From Lysobacter sp. yr284 (lineage in GTDB: Bacteria > Pseudomonadota > Gammaproteobacteria > Xanthomonadales > Xanthomonadaceae), in contig NZ_FNPT01000002.1 of assembly GCF_900107375.1 (NCBI RefSeq), positions 244,690-308,689 of the forward strand: DNA of 64,000 nt, given 5' to 3'. A program made the translations under genes and the position numbers. Numbering within the stretch: the stretch's first letter is position 1; the number at the start of each line of letters is the position of its first letter. Shown here in pieces: positions 43,402-52,155 of the stretch. The notes under the pieces were generated by a model. That model was given only the letters and a program-made list of their open reading frames with translations, was not told the DNA's origin and searched no databases.

Positions 43402-43841
43402 GGCCGAATCCTTGGTCTGGGCCCGTCATTGGGCGTCTTCGGTCTTACGGCAACGCATGCGGGCGGGGCAACCGCCGTTCGGGCCGGCGTGCGCTGGCGG
43501 GCGCGGCGCGCGCTACCGCAAAGTGGCTACGCCGCGGCTAGACCCGGCATTGGGGCGCGTAAGTCCGCCCGCGCGGGCGCGCGCAAGTGCAACCGCGGGT
43601 GGGCGGCGGCGCGGCGGAGACGGGATTTTCGTTGCGCTGCAGCGTGACGATGCGGGGCGGTGCGCGCGTGCCGCCGGGGACGATCGGTTGCGCGAAGCCG
43701 CGGTTGCGGCGGCCGGGCCACGAGCGAGCGCGGCCCTGCCGGTAGGCGCGGCGCCGGCATCGCCGGCACGGGTGTCGGCTGCGAGACGCGCGGCTCAGCG
43801 CGCGCAGGTCGCGGCGGGCGTTCGCCGCGGCCCGGTCGCGC
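43402..43841. other. Gene-free gap upstream of the Cys-rich peptide
   Basis: 440 bp of GC-rich sequence. It should include the promoter of the Cys-rich peptide gene (within ~100 bp of 43401) and the 3' end of the rlmJ transcript. No repeat family, RNA gene or convincing coding frame was seen; open frames crossing it are Arg/Ala-rich on both strands. Confidence 0.5.
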
Positions 43842-44702
43842 TCATTCGGGCTGCTTGAGCCACTGCACCGCGCCGCCGGCATCCGCGCTTTCGCCCAGCG
43901 TGCGCGCCAGCGCCGGCAGTACCGCCTGCAGTTGCTGGTCGAAATGCCACGGCGCGTTGAGCACCAGCAGGCCGCTGCCGTTCATGCGCAGCGGCGAGTC
44001 GTCGGCGCGCACCAGCAGTTCGGCGGTCATGACCGACTTCGCCGGCAAGGTCGCGGCGCGGCGGTAGAACGGCTGCAGCGCGCGCCGGCGCTTGATCGGG
44101 TACCACAGCGCGTACACGCCCTGCGGCCAGCGGCCCAGGGCGTCGCGCAGCGCGGCCAGGGCGGTGTCGAACTCGGCCAGTTGCGCCTCGAACGGCGGGT
44201 CGATCAGGACCAGGCCGCGGTTGTAGCGGGTTTCGCCGATGCGCGGCGGCAGCAGCGCCTTCATCGCCGCGTAGCCGTCGCGCTGGTGCGCGGCCATGCG
44301 TTCGTCGCCGGCGAAGGCGTGCTTGAGCTGGGCCGCCTCTTCCGGCTGCAGTTCGCAGGCGGCGATGCGGTCGTCGGCGCGCAGCGCGTGCGCCAACAGC
44401 CACGGCGAGCCCGGATAGGCGGCCGCGCCGTGGGCCTGGCGGCAGGCGCGCACCGCGGCCAGGTAGCGGCCGATCAGCGGCTGCTTGGGCGCCTCGGCGA
44501 GCAGCCGGCCGATGCCGCCCTCGGCCTCGCCGGTGCGCTGCGCCGAGTTGCCGTCCAGCGCGTACAGCCCGCGCCCGGCGTGGGTGTCCAGGGCGAACAG
44601 CGGCGCCGGCTTGGCGGTCAGCGCGTCGCACAGGGCGAGCAGGGCGATGTGCTTGAGCACGTCGGCGTGGTTGCCGGCGTGGAAGGCGTGGCGGTAATTC
44701 AT
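43842..44702 (-). CDS. rlmJ: 23S rRNA (adenine2030-N6)-methyltransferase RlmJ
   Basis: 286-residue SAM methyltransferase that modifies A2030 of 23S rRNA. The N-terminal signature MNYRHAFHAGNHADVLKH is diagnostic. SAM binding is at FALDTHAGRGLYALDG and the catalytic DPPF in LVLIDPPFEAQLAEFD. The middle has AYPGSPWLLAHALRADDRIA and the C-terminus KSVMTAELLVRADDSPLRMN and GSGLLVLNAPWHFD. Length fits the family (280). Confidence 0.95.
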   Translation of the reverse strand: MNYRHAFHAGNHADVLKHIALLALCDALTAKPAPLFALDTHAGRGLYALDGNSAQRTGEAEGGIGRLLAEAPKQPLIGRYLAAVRACRQAHGAAAYPGSPWLLAHALRADDRIAACELQPEEAAQLKHAFAGDERMAAHQRDGYAAMKALLPPRIGETRYNRGLVLIDPPFEAQLAEFDTALAALRDALGRWPQGVYALWYPIKRRRALQPFYRRAATLPAKSVMTAELLVRADDSPLRMNGSGLLVLNAPWHFDQQLQAVLPALARTLGESADAGGAVQWLKQPE

Positions 44703-44872
44703 GCTGGAGCCGGGAATGAAGGGAAAGACGGGGCGGCGGGGCCGATCCGGATTGGGGCATTATGCCGCCTGGACCGCCCGCGGTCGGCGCGAGCGCGCTC
44801 GGGCATCATTGCCCGGCGCCCCCGCCATCGCCCTTTTTCCCCCTGAGTGCCTTCATCGCCTTGCTCCAACCC

Positions 44873-45562
44873 ATGCGCATCCTCCTGGTAGAAGACGAAT
44901 CCGCCATCGCCGACACCGTGCTCTACGCGCTGCGCGCGGAGGGGTTCGAGGCGGTGCATTGCCTCACCGGCGGCGAGGCGCTGCGCGAGGTCGCGCGCGC
45001 GCCGTTCGACCTGGCCGTGCTCGACATCGGCCTGCCCGATATCGGCGGCTTCGCCCTGTGCCGCGAGTTGCGCCGCGGGCGCGACCTGCCGGTGATCTTC
45101 CTGACCGCGCAGAACGCCGAGGCCGACCGCATCCTCGGCCTGGAGATCGGCGCCGACGACTACGTCACCAAGCCGTTCTCGCCGCGCGAACTGGCCACCC
45201 GCGTGCGCGTGGTGCTGCGCCGCGCCGGCGTGGGCAACGGCGGCGCCGGCGTTGCGGCCGCGGCCGACCCCGAGCCCGGTTTCGCCCACGATCCCGAGGG
45301 CAAGCGCATCCGCTACCGCGGCCAGGCGCTGGACCTGACCCGCTACGAATACGGCCTGCTGGCCGCGCTGCTGCAGCGCCCCGGCGCGGTGCTGTCGCGC
45401 GCGCAGCTGATGGACCGGGTCTGGGGCGACGCGCTCGACAGCGGCGACCGCACCGTCGACACCCACATCAAGACCCTGCGCGCCAAGCTGCGCGAGGTCG
45501 ACGCCGAGGCCGACCCGATCCGCACCCATCGCGGCCTGGGCTATTCGCTGGACAACGGCTGA
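44873..45562 (+). CDS. creB: Response regulator CreB
   Basis: 229-residue OmpR/PhoB-type regulator. Receiver domain: VEDESAIADTV acidic pocket, phospho-acceptor Asp51 in LAVLDIGLPD, Lys in YVTKPFSPRE. The winged helix is at about 135-228: LTRYEYGLLAALLQRPGAVL, then RAQLMDRVWGDALDSGDRTV and DTHIKTLRAKLR. The call CreB rather than another regulator rests on the creC-type kinase next door and creD with a cre tag 3.3 kb downstream. It is 7 bp before creC. Confidence 0.9.
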   Translation: MRILLVEDESAIADTVLYALRAEGFEAVHCLTGGEALREVARAPFDLAVLDIGLPDIGGFALCRELRRGRDLPVIFLTAQNAEADRILGLEIGADDYVTKPFSPRELATRVRVVLRRAGVGNGGAGVAAAADPEPGFAHDPEGKRIRYRGQALDLTRYEYGLLAALLQRPGAVLSRAQLMDRVWGDALDSGDRTVDTHIKTLRAKLREVDAEADPIRTHRGLGYSLDNG

Positions 45563-45569
45563 GCCGCGC

Positions 45570-47012
45570 ATGCGCATCGGGCTGCGGATCTTCCTGGGGT
45601 ATTTCCTGATCGTGGCGCTGGCCGCGACCTTGCTGGCGCGGGTGTTCGTGGCCGAGGTCAAGCCCGGCGTGCGCCAGGCGATGGAAGACACCCTGGTCGA
45701 TACGGCCAACGTGCTGGCCGAACTGGCCGCCGACGATTTCCTGGCCGGGCGCATCGACCAGGGCGATTTCGCCAAGCGCGTGCGCGCGCTGTCCGCGCGC
45801 GACGTCGGCGCGGCGATCTGGGGCTTCCGCAAGCGTTCGTCCAGCTACCGCGTCTATGTCACCGACGCGCGCGGCATCGTCGTGTTCGACAGTTCCGGGC
45901 GCGACGTGGGCCAGGATTATTCGCGCTGGAACGACGTCTATCTCACCCTGCGCGGCCGTTACGGCGCGCGCTCCAGCCCGGATGCGGCCGGCAATCCCGA
46001 CGACACGGTGATGCACGTGGCCGCGCCGATCCGCGACGACGACGGCCGCATCGTCGGCGCGCTCAGCGTGGCCAAGCCCAACAGCGCGATCGCGCCGTTC
46101 ATCGCCCGCAGCCAGGGCGTGGTCGCGCGCTGGGGCTTCGTGCTGATGGGTGCGGCGTTGCTGGTCGGGGTCGGCGTGTCGTGGTGGCTGTCGCGCCAGA
46201 TCGGGCTGCTGCGCCGCTACGCCAACGCGGTCACCGCCGGCGCGCGCGCGACCGCGCCCGACGCGGCCGGCGAATTCGGCGAACTGGGCCGGGCGCTGGA
46301 GACGATGCGCTCGCGCCTGGAGGGCAAGCAGTACGTCGAGCAGTACGTGCATACGCTGACCCACGAGATGAAGAGCCCGCTGGCGGCGATCCGCGGCAGC
46401 GCCGAGCTGCTGGAATCGCCGCCCGGCGAAGGCGGCATGGCCGATGCCGACCGCGCCCGCTTCGCCGGCAGCATCCGCGCCCAGGCCGAACGCCTGGCGC
46501 AGATGATCGACAAGCTGTTGGCGCTGGCCGCGGTCGAACACCGCCAGAGCCTGGAGCGGCCCGAGCCGGTGGCGCTGGCGGCGATCGCCCAGGAAGCGGC
46601 CGGGCACTGCGCGCAGCGCCTGCGCGACAGCGGCGCGAAACTGCTGCTGGACCTGGAACCGAACCTTGCGCCGGTGCAGGGCGACGCCTTCCTGCTGCGC
46701 CAGGCGCTGGTCAACCTGATCGACAACGCCGCCGACTTCTCGCCCGCGGGCGGCGAGATCGCGTTGCGCCTGCGCCGCGACGGCGACCGCCAGCGCATCG
46801 AAGTCGGCGACCGCGGGCCGGGCGTGCCCGACTACGCGCTCGGCCGCGTGTTCGAGCGCTTCTATTCGTTGCCGCGCCCGGCCGGCGGCAGCCGCAGCAG
46901 CGGCCTGGGCTTGTGCTTCGTGGCCGAGGTCGCCTCGCTGCACGCCGGCGAGGTGGCGCTGGCCAACCGCGAGGGCGGCGGGGCGCAGGCGAGTTTGAGC
47001 GTGCCGGGCTAA
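45570..47012 (+). CDS. creC: Sensor histidine kinase CreC
   Basis: 480-residue inner-membrane kinase. Helix 1 is at about 7-27, a periplasmic sensor region runs to about 185 (FRKRSSSYRVYVTDARGIVV), helix 2 is at 188-206, and then a HAMP-like linker follows. The HisKA box YVHTLTHEMKSPLAAIRGSA has His265, and the catalytic domain has VNLIDNAADFSP, GDRGPGVPDYALGRVFERFY and SSGLGLCFVAEV. In E. coli CreBC responds to carbon state and in Pseudomonas relatives to beta-lactam stress; the signal here is not known. Confidence 0.9.
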   Translation: MRIGLRIFLGYFLIVALAATLLARVFVAEVKPGVRQAMEDTLVDTANVLAELAADDFLAGRIDQGDFAKRVRALSARDVGAAIWGFRKRSSSYRVYVTDARGIVVFDSSGRDVGQDYSRWNDVYLTLRGRYGARSSPDAAGNPDDTVMHVAAPIRDDDGRIVGALSVAKPNSAIAPFIARSQGVVARWGFVLMGAALLVGVGVSWWLSRQIGLLRRYANAVTAGARATAPDAAGEFGELGRALETMRSRLEGKQYVEQYVHTLTHEMKSPLAAIRGSAELLESPPGEGGMADADRARFAGSIRAQAERLAQMIDKLLALAAVEHRQSLERPEPVALAAIAQEAAGHCAQRLRDSGAKLLLDLEPNLAPVQGDAFLLRQALVNLIDNAADFSPAGGEIALRLRRDGDRQRIEVGDRGPGVPDYALGRVFERFYSLPRPAGGSRSSGLGLCFVAEVASLHAGEVALANREGGGAQASLSVPG

Positions 47013-47078
47013 CGGCGCGACTCTTGCGCGGCGCGTTTGCGTGCGCAGGCATCCGCATCCGCTGTCGTCCCCGCGCAC

Positions 47079-47190
47079 CGTCGTTTCGGCGAACGCCGGA
47101 ATCCGTTTCGCTTTCGCGCGCCTGCGGCATGGAACGAACTGCCAGGCGGGGCAGGATAAAGATGGGTTCCGGCTTTCGCCGGAATGACGC
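47079..47190. repeat. Family-3 repeat, inverted pair
   Basis: Two diverged family-3 arms, CGTCGTTTCGGCGAACGCCGG... (from 47079) and GGTTCCGGCTTTCGCCGGAATGACG (about 47165-47189), face each other in the 326-bp gap between creC and the hydrolase gene. The remaining sequence up to 47338 holds the GGAGG of the next gene and no terminator. Confidence 0.78.
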
Positions 47191-47338
47191 AGGGAGATGT
47201 CTCGCGGCGGCGAACGCGGCGGCTTCACCCCGACCCAGCATGGCTTCGTCGTCCCAGCCCGGGTTCCGTCGCGCGCCGATGGCATCGCTATCCCCGCGGT
47301 GAGAGCCTGCAGGCTCACGGCAAGCGGAGGCGACGGAT

Positions 47339-48736
47339 TTGAAACGAGCAGGGCACTCGATGCGGGCGCAATGGATCGCGACGGCCCTCGCCGCGCTGCT
47401 GTGCGCGACCCAGGCCGCCGCCGCGGCCCGGTCGGGCGCCGCCGATCCGAGCGCGGCCGAATCCAAGGCGGCCGCCGCCTGCGCCATCGGCAGCTACCGC
47501 CTCGCCGACGGCCGGCCGCTCGACATCGGCCCCGGCGCCGAAGGCCGACTGCGCTGGCGCAGCGACGACGGCCGCACCGGCGCGCTCGCGCGCGGCGCGG
47601 ACGGCGCCTGGACCAGCACCCTGGGCTGGACCGAGCGCGCCGACGGCCATCGCGTCCGCTTCGATTGCGCGCGCGACCGCCTGCGCTTCGACCACACGCC
47701 GGGACAGCGCGTGCGCCTGATCCAGCGCGACACGCGCTTTCGCGGCAGCGGCGTGGAACTCGCCGGCCGCCTGATCCTGCCGCCGGGCGAGGGCCGGGTG
47801 CCGCTGGTGGTGCTGGTGCACGGCGCCGAACACGACTCGGCCTTGCAGCGCTACTCGCTGCAGCGCGAGTTCGCCAACGCCGGCATCGCCACCTTCGTCT
47901 ACGACAAGCGCGGCACCGGCGCCTCCGGCGGCCGCTACACCCAGGACTACCTGACCCTGGCGGCCGACGCCATCCACGCCCTGGGCGAGGCGCGCCGCCT
48001 CGGCGGCGCGCGCATCGGCCGGGTCGGCTACCAGGGCGGCAGCCAGGGCGGCTGGGTCGCGCCGCTGGCGGCGCGGATCGCGCCGGTCGATTTCGTCGTG
48101 GTCAGTTTCGGGCTCGCGGTCTCGCCGCTGGAGGAAGACCGCGAAGCGATCGCCTTCGACCTGCGCCGCGCCGGATTCGGCGGCGACGCCGCGGCCATGG
48201 CCGGCGCGATGGCGATCGCCGACGCCACCGCGACGCTGATCGACAGCGGCTTCGCCGAGGGCTACGACGCGCTCGCCGCGGTCAAGGCGAAGTACGCCCA
48301 GGCGCGGTGGTACGCGTCGGTGCGCGGCAATTTCACCTGGTACCTGCTCGGCAACGACGCCGACACCATCCGCCGCGACGCGCCGGGCCTGGTCCGCGGC
48401 GTGCCCGCGCACTACGACCCGATGCCGGTGCTGGAACAGCTCGACACGCCGCAGCTGTGGGCGCTGGGCGGGCAGGACCGCGACGCGCCGCCGCAGGAGA
48501 CCCTGCGCCGGCTGGCGGCTTTGCAGCGCGCCGGCAAGCCGATCGCGCGCGCGCTGTTCGCGCGCGCCGAGCACGGCCTGTACGAATTCGAGACCTCGGC
48601 CGACGGCGAACGTGTCTCCACCCGCCAGCCCGACGGCTATTTCCGCCTGATGGCCGACTTCATCCTCGGCAAGCCGCTGCAAGCGCGCTACGGCGAAGCC
48701 GCGGTGTGCGCGGACGCGGCCTGCGCCGGCGGCTAG
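47339..48736 (+). CDS. Secreted alpha/beta-hydrolase between creC and creD
   Basis: 465 residues, starting at TTG 47339 with GGAGG 8 bp upstream (ATG 47360 is the alternative). The signal peptide (RAQWIATALAALLCATQAAA) exports it. The N-terminal ~120 residues are a separate beta domain. The hydrolase core has VPLVVLVHGAEHDS (oxyanion), RVGYQGGSQGGWVAPLAA with the nucleophile Ser, WALGGQDRDAPPQ (acid) and RAEHGLYEFE (His). Similar CocE/dipeptidyl-peptidase-like proteins are secreted esterases or peptidases. It lies in the creC-creD interval. Confidence 0.88.
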   Translation: MKRAGHSMRAQWIATALAALLCATQAAAAARSGAADPSAAESKAAAACAIGSYRLADGRPLDIGPGAEGRLRWRSDDGRTGALARGADGAWTSTLGWTERADGHRVRFDCARDRLRFDHTPGQRVRLIQRDTRFRGSGVELAGRLILPPGEGRVPLVVLVHGAEHDSALQRYSLQREFANAGIATFVYDKRGTGASGGRYTQDYLTLAADAIHALGEARRLGGARIGRVGYQGGSQGGWVAPLAARIAPVDFVVVSFGLAVSPLEEDREAIAFDLRRAGFGGDAAAMAGAMAIADATATLIDSGFAEGYDALAAVKAKYAQARWYASVRGNFTWYLLGNDADTIRRDAPGLVRGVPAHYDPMPVLEQLDTPQLWALGGQDRDAPPQETLRRLAALQRAGKPIARALFARAEHGLYEFETSADGERVSTRQPDGYFRLMADFILGKPLQARYGEAAVCADAACAGG

Positions 48737-48751
48737 CGCCGGCCACCGCGC

Positions 48752-48767
48752 TTCACCCAAGCTTCAC
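48752..48767 (+). promoter_or_regulatory. CreB-binding cre tag upstream of creD
   Basis: TTCAC at 48752-48756, six bases (CCAAGC), TTCAC at 48763-48767: a perfect match to the cre tag TTCAC-N6-TTCAC that phosphorylated CreB binds in E. coli. It begins 96 bp before the creD start codon and just after the stop of the hydrolase gene, so creD probably has its own CreB-dependent promoter. Confidence 0.85.
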
Positions 48768-48847
48768 CGGCGCCACACCGGCCCGCCATCGCTGCCCCGC
48801 ACAAGCGCATCAACCTTGCCGCCAACGTCGCGGACAAGGAGTACGAC

Positions 48848-50287
48848 ATGCGGGTGTGGTTGAAGATGCTGATGGTGCTGGGGCTGACCCTGGCGATCCT
48901 GGTGCCGCTGCTGATGATCGGCGGCGTCATCGACGAGCGGCAGGGCTATCGGGCCCAGGCCGTGGCGACGGTGGCGCGCAGCTACGCCGGCGCGCAGGCG
49001 TTCTCCGGCCCGGCGCTGATCGTGCCCTACGAGGACACCTGGATCAGCGAGGAGAAGGACGAGAAGGGCGTGGTCAAGCGCGTCGCCCATCGCGAGCAGG
49101 GCCGCTGGACCTACTTCCCGGGCAAGCTGGAAGTCGAGGGCGAACTGGTCCCGCGCGAGCGCCGGCTCGGCCTGTACAAGGTGCTGGTGTACGAATGGCA
49201 GGGCAAGGCCAAGGCCGGTTTCGTCGCCAACATCCCGGCCAATCCGGTGGCCGAGCCGGGCATGACCGTCAACGGCATCGCCCGCACCATCGGCAAGCCC
49301 TGGATCAGCTACGCCTTCGCCGACGTGCGCGGCCTGCGCGATCCCAAGCTGCGCCTGGACGGGCTGGACGCGGCGGTCGAGGACGGGCTCGGCGCGCGCG
49401 ACGGCGGCGGCATCCACGCCCGGCTCGGCGCGCCGGCGGCGGCGACCCAGCTGAAGGTGCAGACCGAACTGGAGTTCACCCTGGGCGGCACCGAATCGCT
49501 GGCGCTGGTGCCGCTGGGCAAGGACAACCGCTTCTCGCTGCATTCCAAGTGGCCGCACCCGAACTACGGCGGCAGCTTCCCGCCGAGCTCGGACAGCATC
49601 GGCAACGACGGTTTCCGCGCCGACTGGCGGGTCTCGTCGGTGGCGACCAACGCCCAGCGCCAGTACCTGGCCGGCGCGGCGCTGCCGACGGTCGGCCTGT
49701 CCGGCCGCGGCGACGAAGGCCCCGAGGCGGCGGCGGAGATCGGCAGCGAGATCAACGCGATCCAGGTCACCCTCAAGGACCCGGTCAACGTCTACTCGCA
49801 GGCCGACCGCGCGACCAAGTACGGCCTGTTGTTCGTGCTGCTGACCTTCGTCGGCTTCTTCATGTTCGAGCTGATCAAGCAACTGCGCATCCACCCGATC
49901 CAGTACGGCCTGGTCGGCCTGGCGCTGGCGATCTTCTTCCTGCTGCTGGTGAGCCTGAGCGAGCACATCGAGTTCGGCCTGTCGTACCTGATCGCCAGCG
50001 TCGCCTGCATCGGCCTGCTGGTGTTCTACCTGAGCGCGGTGCTGCGCAGCCTGCCGCGCGCGCTGGGCTTCGGCGCGATGCTGGTGACCCTGTACGGCGC
50101 GCTGTACGGCCTGCTGATCTCCGAGGACAACGCACTGGTGCTCGGCGCCGGCCTGCTGTTCGCGATCCTGGCCGCGATCATGGTGATCACCCGCAAGGTT
50201 GACTGGTACCAGCTCGGCGCCAGCGCGCCCAAGCGCCGCGAGGCCGCCGCGCCGCCGCCGCTGCCGCAGCGCGACGCGGCGCCGTGA
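48848..50287 (+). CDS. creD: Cell envelope integrity inner-membrane protein CreD
   Basis: 479-residue inner-membrane protein. An N-terminal helix (about 8-28) is followed by a large periplasmic domain (about 30-310, with RSYAGAQAFSGPALIVPYED), then six to seven C-terminal membrane helices starting YGLLFVLLTFVGFFMFELIK, IHPIQYGLVGLALAIFFLLL and LSEHIEFGLSYLIAS, the most conserved part of CreD. It supports envelope integrity and is the main CreBC target. Length is close to E. coli CreD (450). The cytoplasmic tail is Pro/Arg-rich. Confidence 0.93.
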   Translation: MRVWLKMLMVLGLTLAILVPLLMIGGVIDERQGYRAQAVATVARSYAGAQAFSGPALIVPYEDTWISEEKDEKGVVKRVAHREQGRWTYFPGKLEVEGELVPRERRLGLYKVLVYEWQGKAKAGFVANIPANPVAEPGMTVNGIARTIGKPWISYAFADVRGLRDPKLRLDGLDAAVEDGLGARDGGGIHARLGAPAAATQLKVQTELEFTLGGTESLALVPLGKDNRFSLHSKWPHPNYGGSFPPSSDSIGNDGFRADWRVSSVATNAQRQYLAGAALPTVGLSGRGDEGPEAAAEIGSEINAIQVTLKDPVNVYSQADRATKYGLLFVLLTFVGFFMFELIKQLRIHPIQYGLVGLALAIFFLLLVSLSEHIEFGLSYLIASVACIGLLVFYLSAVLRSLPRALGFGAMLVTLYGALYGLLISEDNALVLGAGLLFAILAAIMVITRKVDWYQLGASAPKRREAAAPPPLPQRDAAP

Positions 50288-50339
50288 CGCGGCGACGCTG
50301 ACGGCCGCTGCGCGCCATGCAAGGCGATGCAGGCAAAGC

Positions 50340-50530
50340 AACGTCGAGGAAGGCTGGGTCAAGGAAGGCAGGATCAAGGAAGACGACGCCTGGGAAAGGC
50401 GACGCCAAGCAGGGTAGTGCCGAGGATGGCGACGCCAGGGACGGCGATGGCAGGGAGGGCGATGCCAAGGACGGCGGCGCCACGGAAGGCGGCACCAAGG
50501 ACGGCAGCGCCAGGGACGGCGACGACGGCG
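50340..50530. repeat. Degenerate short tandem repeat downstream of creD
   Basis: About ten imperfect units of AAGGACGGCGGCGCCA-type sequence (variants AAGGCAGGATCAAGG, CCAGGGACGGCGACG, CCAAGGACGGCGGCG), roughly 15-18 bp each, run in one direction between creD and its terminator. They create an open frame rich in Gly-Asp-Lys (KDGGATEGGTKDGSARDGDD) with no ribosome binding site. The rest of the 328-bp gap is a terminator and the promoter of the next gene. Confidence 0.75.
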
Positions 50531-50561
50531 GTGGGGCCCGCGGGCCCGCCGCCGTTTTTTT
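50526..50561 (+). terminator. Rho-independent terminator after creD
   Basis: CGGCGG pairs with CCGCCG around a second stem GGGCCCGCGGGCCC, followed by seven T residues (50555-50561). It follows the short tandem repeats and precedes the promoter of the next gene. Confidence 0.88.
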
Positions 50562-50603
50562 GCGGACCCCGCGGCCCTGGCCGCGCCCGGCCCGCGCTTT
50601 CAC

Positions 50604-50609
50604 TAAGAT
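50604..50609 (+). promoter_or_regulatory. -10 element of a leaderless acetyltransferase mRNA
   Basis: TAAGAT, six bases before ATG 50616. The distance is right for a transcript starting at or near the start codon, and no Shine-Dalgarno sequence is present. Confidence 0.55.
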
Positions 50610-50615
50610 GCCCGG

Positions 50616-51224
50616 ATGAAGAAGGCCATGCCCACGATCCGCAGCTACACCGGCGCCGAGATCGCGCCGTACCTGAACGCGATCGCCGCGCTGCGCATCG
50701 CGGTGTTCCGCGAGTGGCCCTACCTCTACGACGGCGACGCCGCCTACGAGGCCAAGTACCTGCAGGTCTACCGCGATTCCTGGCGCGGCGTGGCGGTGCT
50801 GGCCTTCGACGGCGACCGCATCGTCGGCGCCTCCACCGGCCTGCCGCTGAACGACGAGATGGCCGAGATCCGCGCCGCCTTCGACGGCCACCTGGTCCAG
50901 CCCGGACACGTGTTCTATTGCGGCGAATCGGTGCTGTTGCCCGAATACCGCGGCCTCGGCGTCGGCCATCGATTCTTCGACGCGCGCGAGGCGCATGCGC
51001 GCTCGCTCGGCGATTTCCGCTGGACCAGCTTATGCGCGGTCGAGCGCGAGCCCGGCGACCCGCGCCGGCCGCCGTTCCATCGCGGCAACGAGGCCTTCTG
51101 GAAGAAACGCGGCTACACCCATCGGCCCGAGCTGGTGGCGAAACTGCCGTGGAACGAAGTCGGCCGCGGCGAACGCGAGCATTCCCTGAGTTTCTGGCTG
51201 CGGCCGCTGGAGCGCGCGCGATGA
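50616..51224 (+). CDS. GNAT-family N-acetyltransferase
   Basis: 202 residues. [40 protein letters not shown], then [20 protein letters not shown] with the RxxGxG acetyl-CoA loop ([20 protein letters not shown]) and the tail [20 protein letters not shown]. This GNAT is found next to nitrilase-type hydrolases in related genomes. It overlaps the hydrolase gene by ATGA. A second in-frame ATG (codon 5) could also start the protein, since the mRNA looks leaderless at the first. Confidence 0.87.
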   Translation: MKKAMPTIRSYTGAEIAPYLNAIAALRIAVFREWPYLYDGDAAYEAKYLQVYRDSWRGVAVLAFDGDRIVGASTGLPLNDEMAEIRAAFDGHLVQPGHVFYCGESVLLPEYRGLGVGHRFFDAREAHARSLGDFRWTSLCAVEREPGDPRRPPFHRGNEAFWKKRGYTHRPELVAKLPWNEVGRGEREHSLSFWLRPLERAR

Positions 51225-52132
51225 GCGACTCGACGATCCGGATCGCGGTGGCCAAGTACGCCATCGGCGCGCCGCGCGACTTCGCCGAATTCGCCGACAA
51301 ACAGGCGCAGTGGCTGAACCAGGCCCGCGCCGGCGGCGCGCAGCTGGCGGTGCTGCCCGAATACCTGGCGCTGGAACTGGGCGCGACCTTCGGCGCGGCC
51401 ACCCAGGGCGACCTGCACGCCTCGCTGGTGGCGATCCAGCAGTACCACGGCGCCTGGCTGGCGCTGTTCGGCCTGCTCGCGCGCGAGCTGCGCCTGCACG
51501 TCGTCGCCGGCAGCTTCCTGTACGACTGCGACGGCCGCGGGCGGTACCGCAACCGCAGCTACGCCTTCGCGCCCGACGGCGGGCGGCTGTGGCAGGACAA
51601 GCTGCAACTGACCGGGTTCGAGAAACAGGCCGGGGTGATCGAGCCGGGCGATGCACTCAAGACCTTCGACGTGGCCGGCCAGCGCGCCGCCATCGCGGTC
51701 TGCTACGACATCGAATTCCCGCTGCCGGTGCGCGCGCAATGCGAGGCCGGCGCGCGGCTGCTGCTCGCGCCGAGCTGCACCGACACCCAAGCCGGCGCCA
51801 CCCGCGTGCGCGTGGGCTGCCTGGCGCGCGCGCTGGAGAACCGCGCCTTCGTCGCCCAGGCGGTGACCGCCGGCGAAGCGCTGTGGAGCCCGGCGCTGGA
51901 CACCAACACCGGCGAAGCCGCGGTGTACGCGCCGATGGATGCGGGCCTGCCGGCCGACGGCGTGCTGGCGGCAACCCGCGGCGCCCAGCGCTGGGCCTTC
52001 GCCGACCTCGACTTCGCCGCGCTCGACGCCAGCCGCGAACGCGCCCAGGTCGCCAACGACCGCGACTGGGCGGGGCAGTGGAAACCGGCGATCGCGCGCG
52101 CCCAGCGGGCCGAGTGGGGCACGCAAACCTAA
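51221..52132 (+). CDS. Carbon-nitrogen hydrolase (nitrilase superfamily)
   Basis: 303-residue amidase/nitrilase-fold enzyme. The catalytic triad is intact: Glu in LAVLPEYLALELG, Lys in GGRLWQDKLQLTGFEK and Cys in IAVCYDIEFPLPVRA. LLLAPSCTDTQAGATRVRVG and ALENRAFVAQAVTAGE follow in the usual order. The substrate is unknown; with the coupled acetyltransferase it may form a small amide-processing pair (acetylation and C-N cleavage). Followed by a tandem repeat array, with no terminator seen. Confidence 0.9.
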   Translation: MSDSTIRIAVAKYAIGAPRDFAEFADKQAQWLNQARAGGAQLAVLPEYLALELGATFGAATQGDLHASLVAIQQYHGAWLALFGLLARELRLHVVAGSFLYDCDGRGRYRNRSYAFAPDGGRLWQDKLQLTGFEKQAGVIEPGDALKTFDVAGQRAAIAVCYDIEFPLPVRAQCEAGARLLLAPSCTDTQAGATRVRVGCLARALENRAFVAQAVTAGEALWSPALDTNTGEAAVYAPMDAGLPADGVLAATRGAQRWAFADLDFAALDASRERAQVANDRDWAGQWKPAIARAQRAEWGTQT

Positions 52133-52155
52133 GCGGCGCGGCGAGCCCGCGCGAT

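Noticed and set aside
43307-43858. 183-codon plus-strand frame between the Cys-rich peptide and rlmJ
   Set aside because: Antisense to the peptide signal sequence, Ala/Arg-rich with no domain and no start signal.
50317-50619. 100-codon Gly/Asp/Lys open frame downstream of creD
   Set aside because: It is encoded by the short tandem repeats, lacks a ribosome binding site and crosses a strong terminator.
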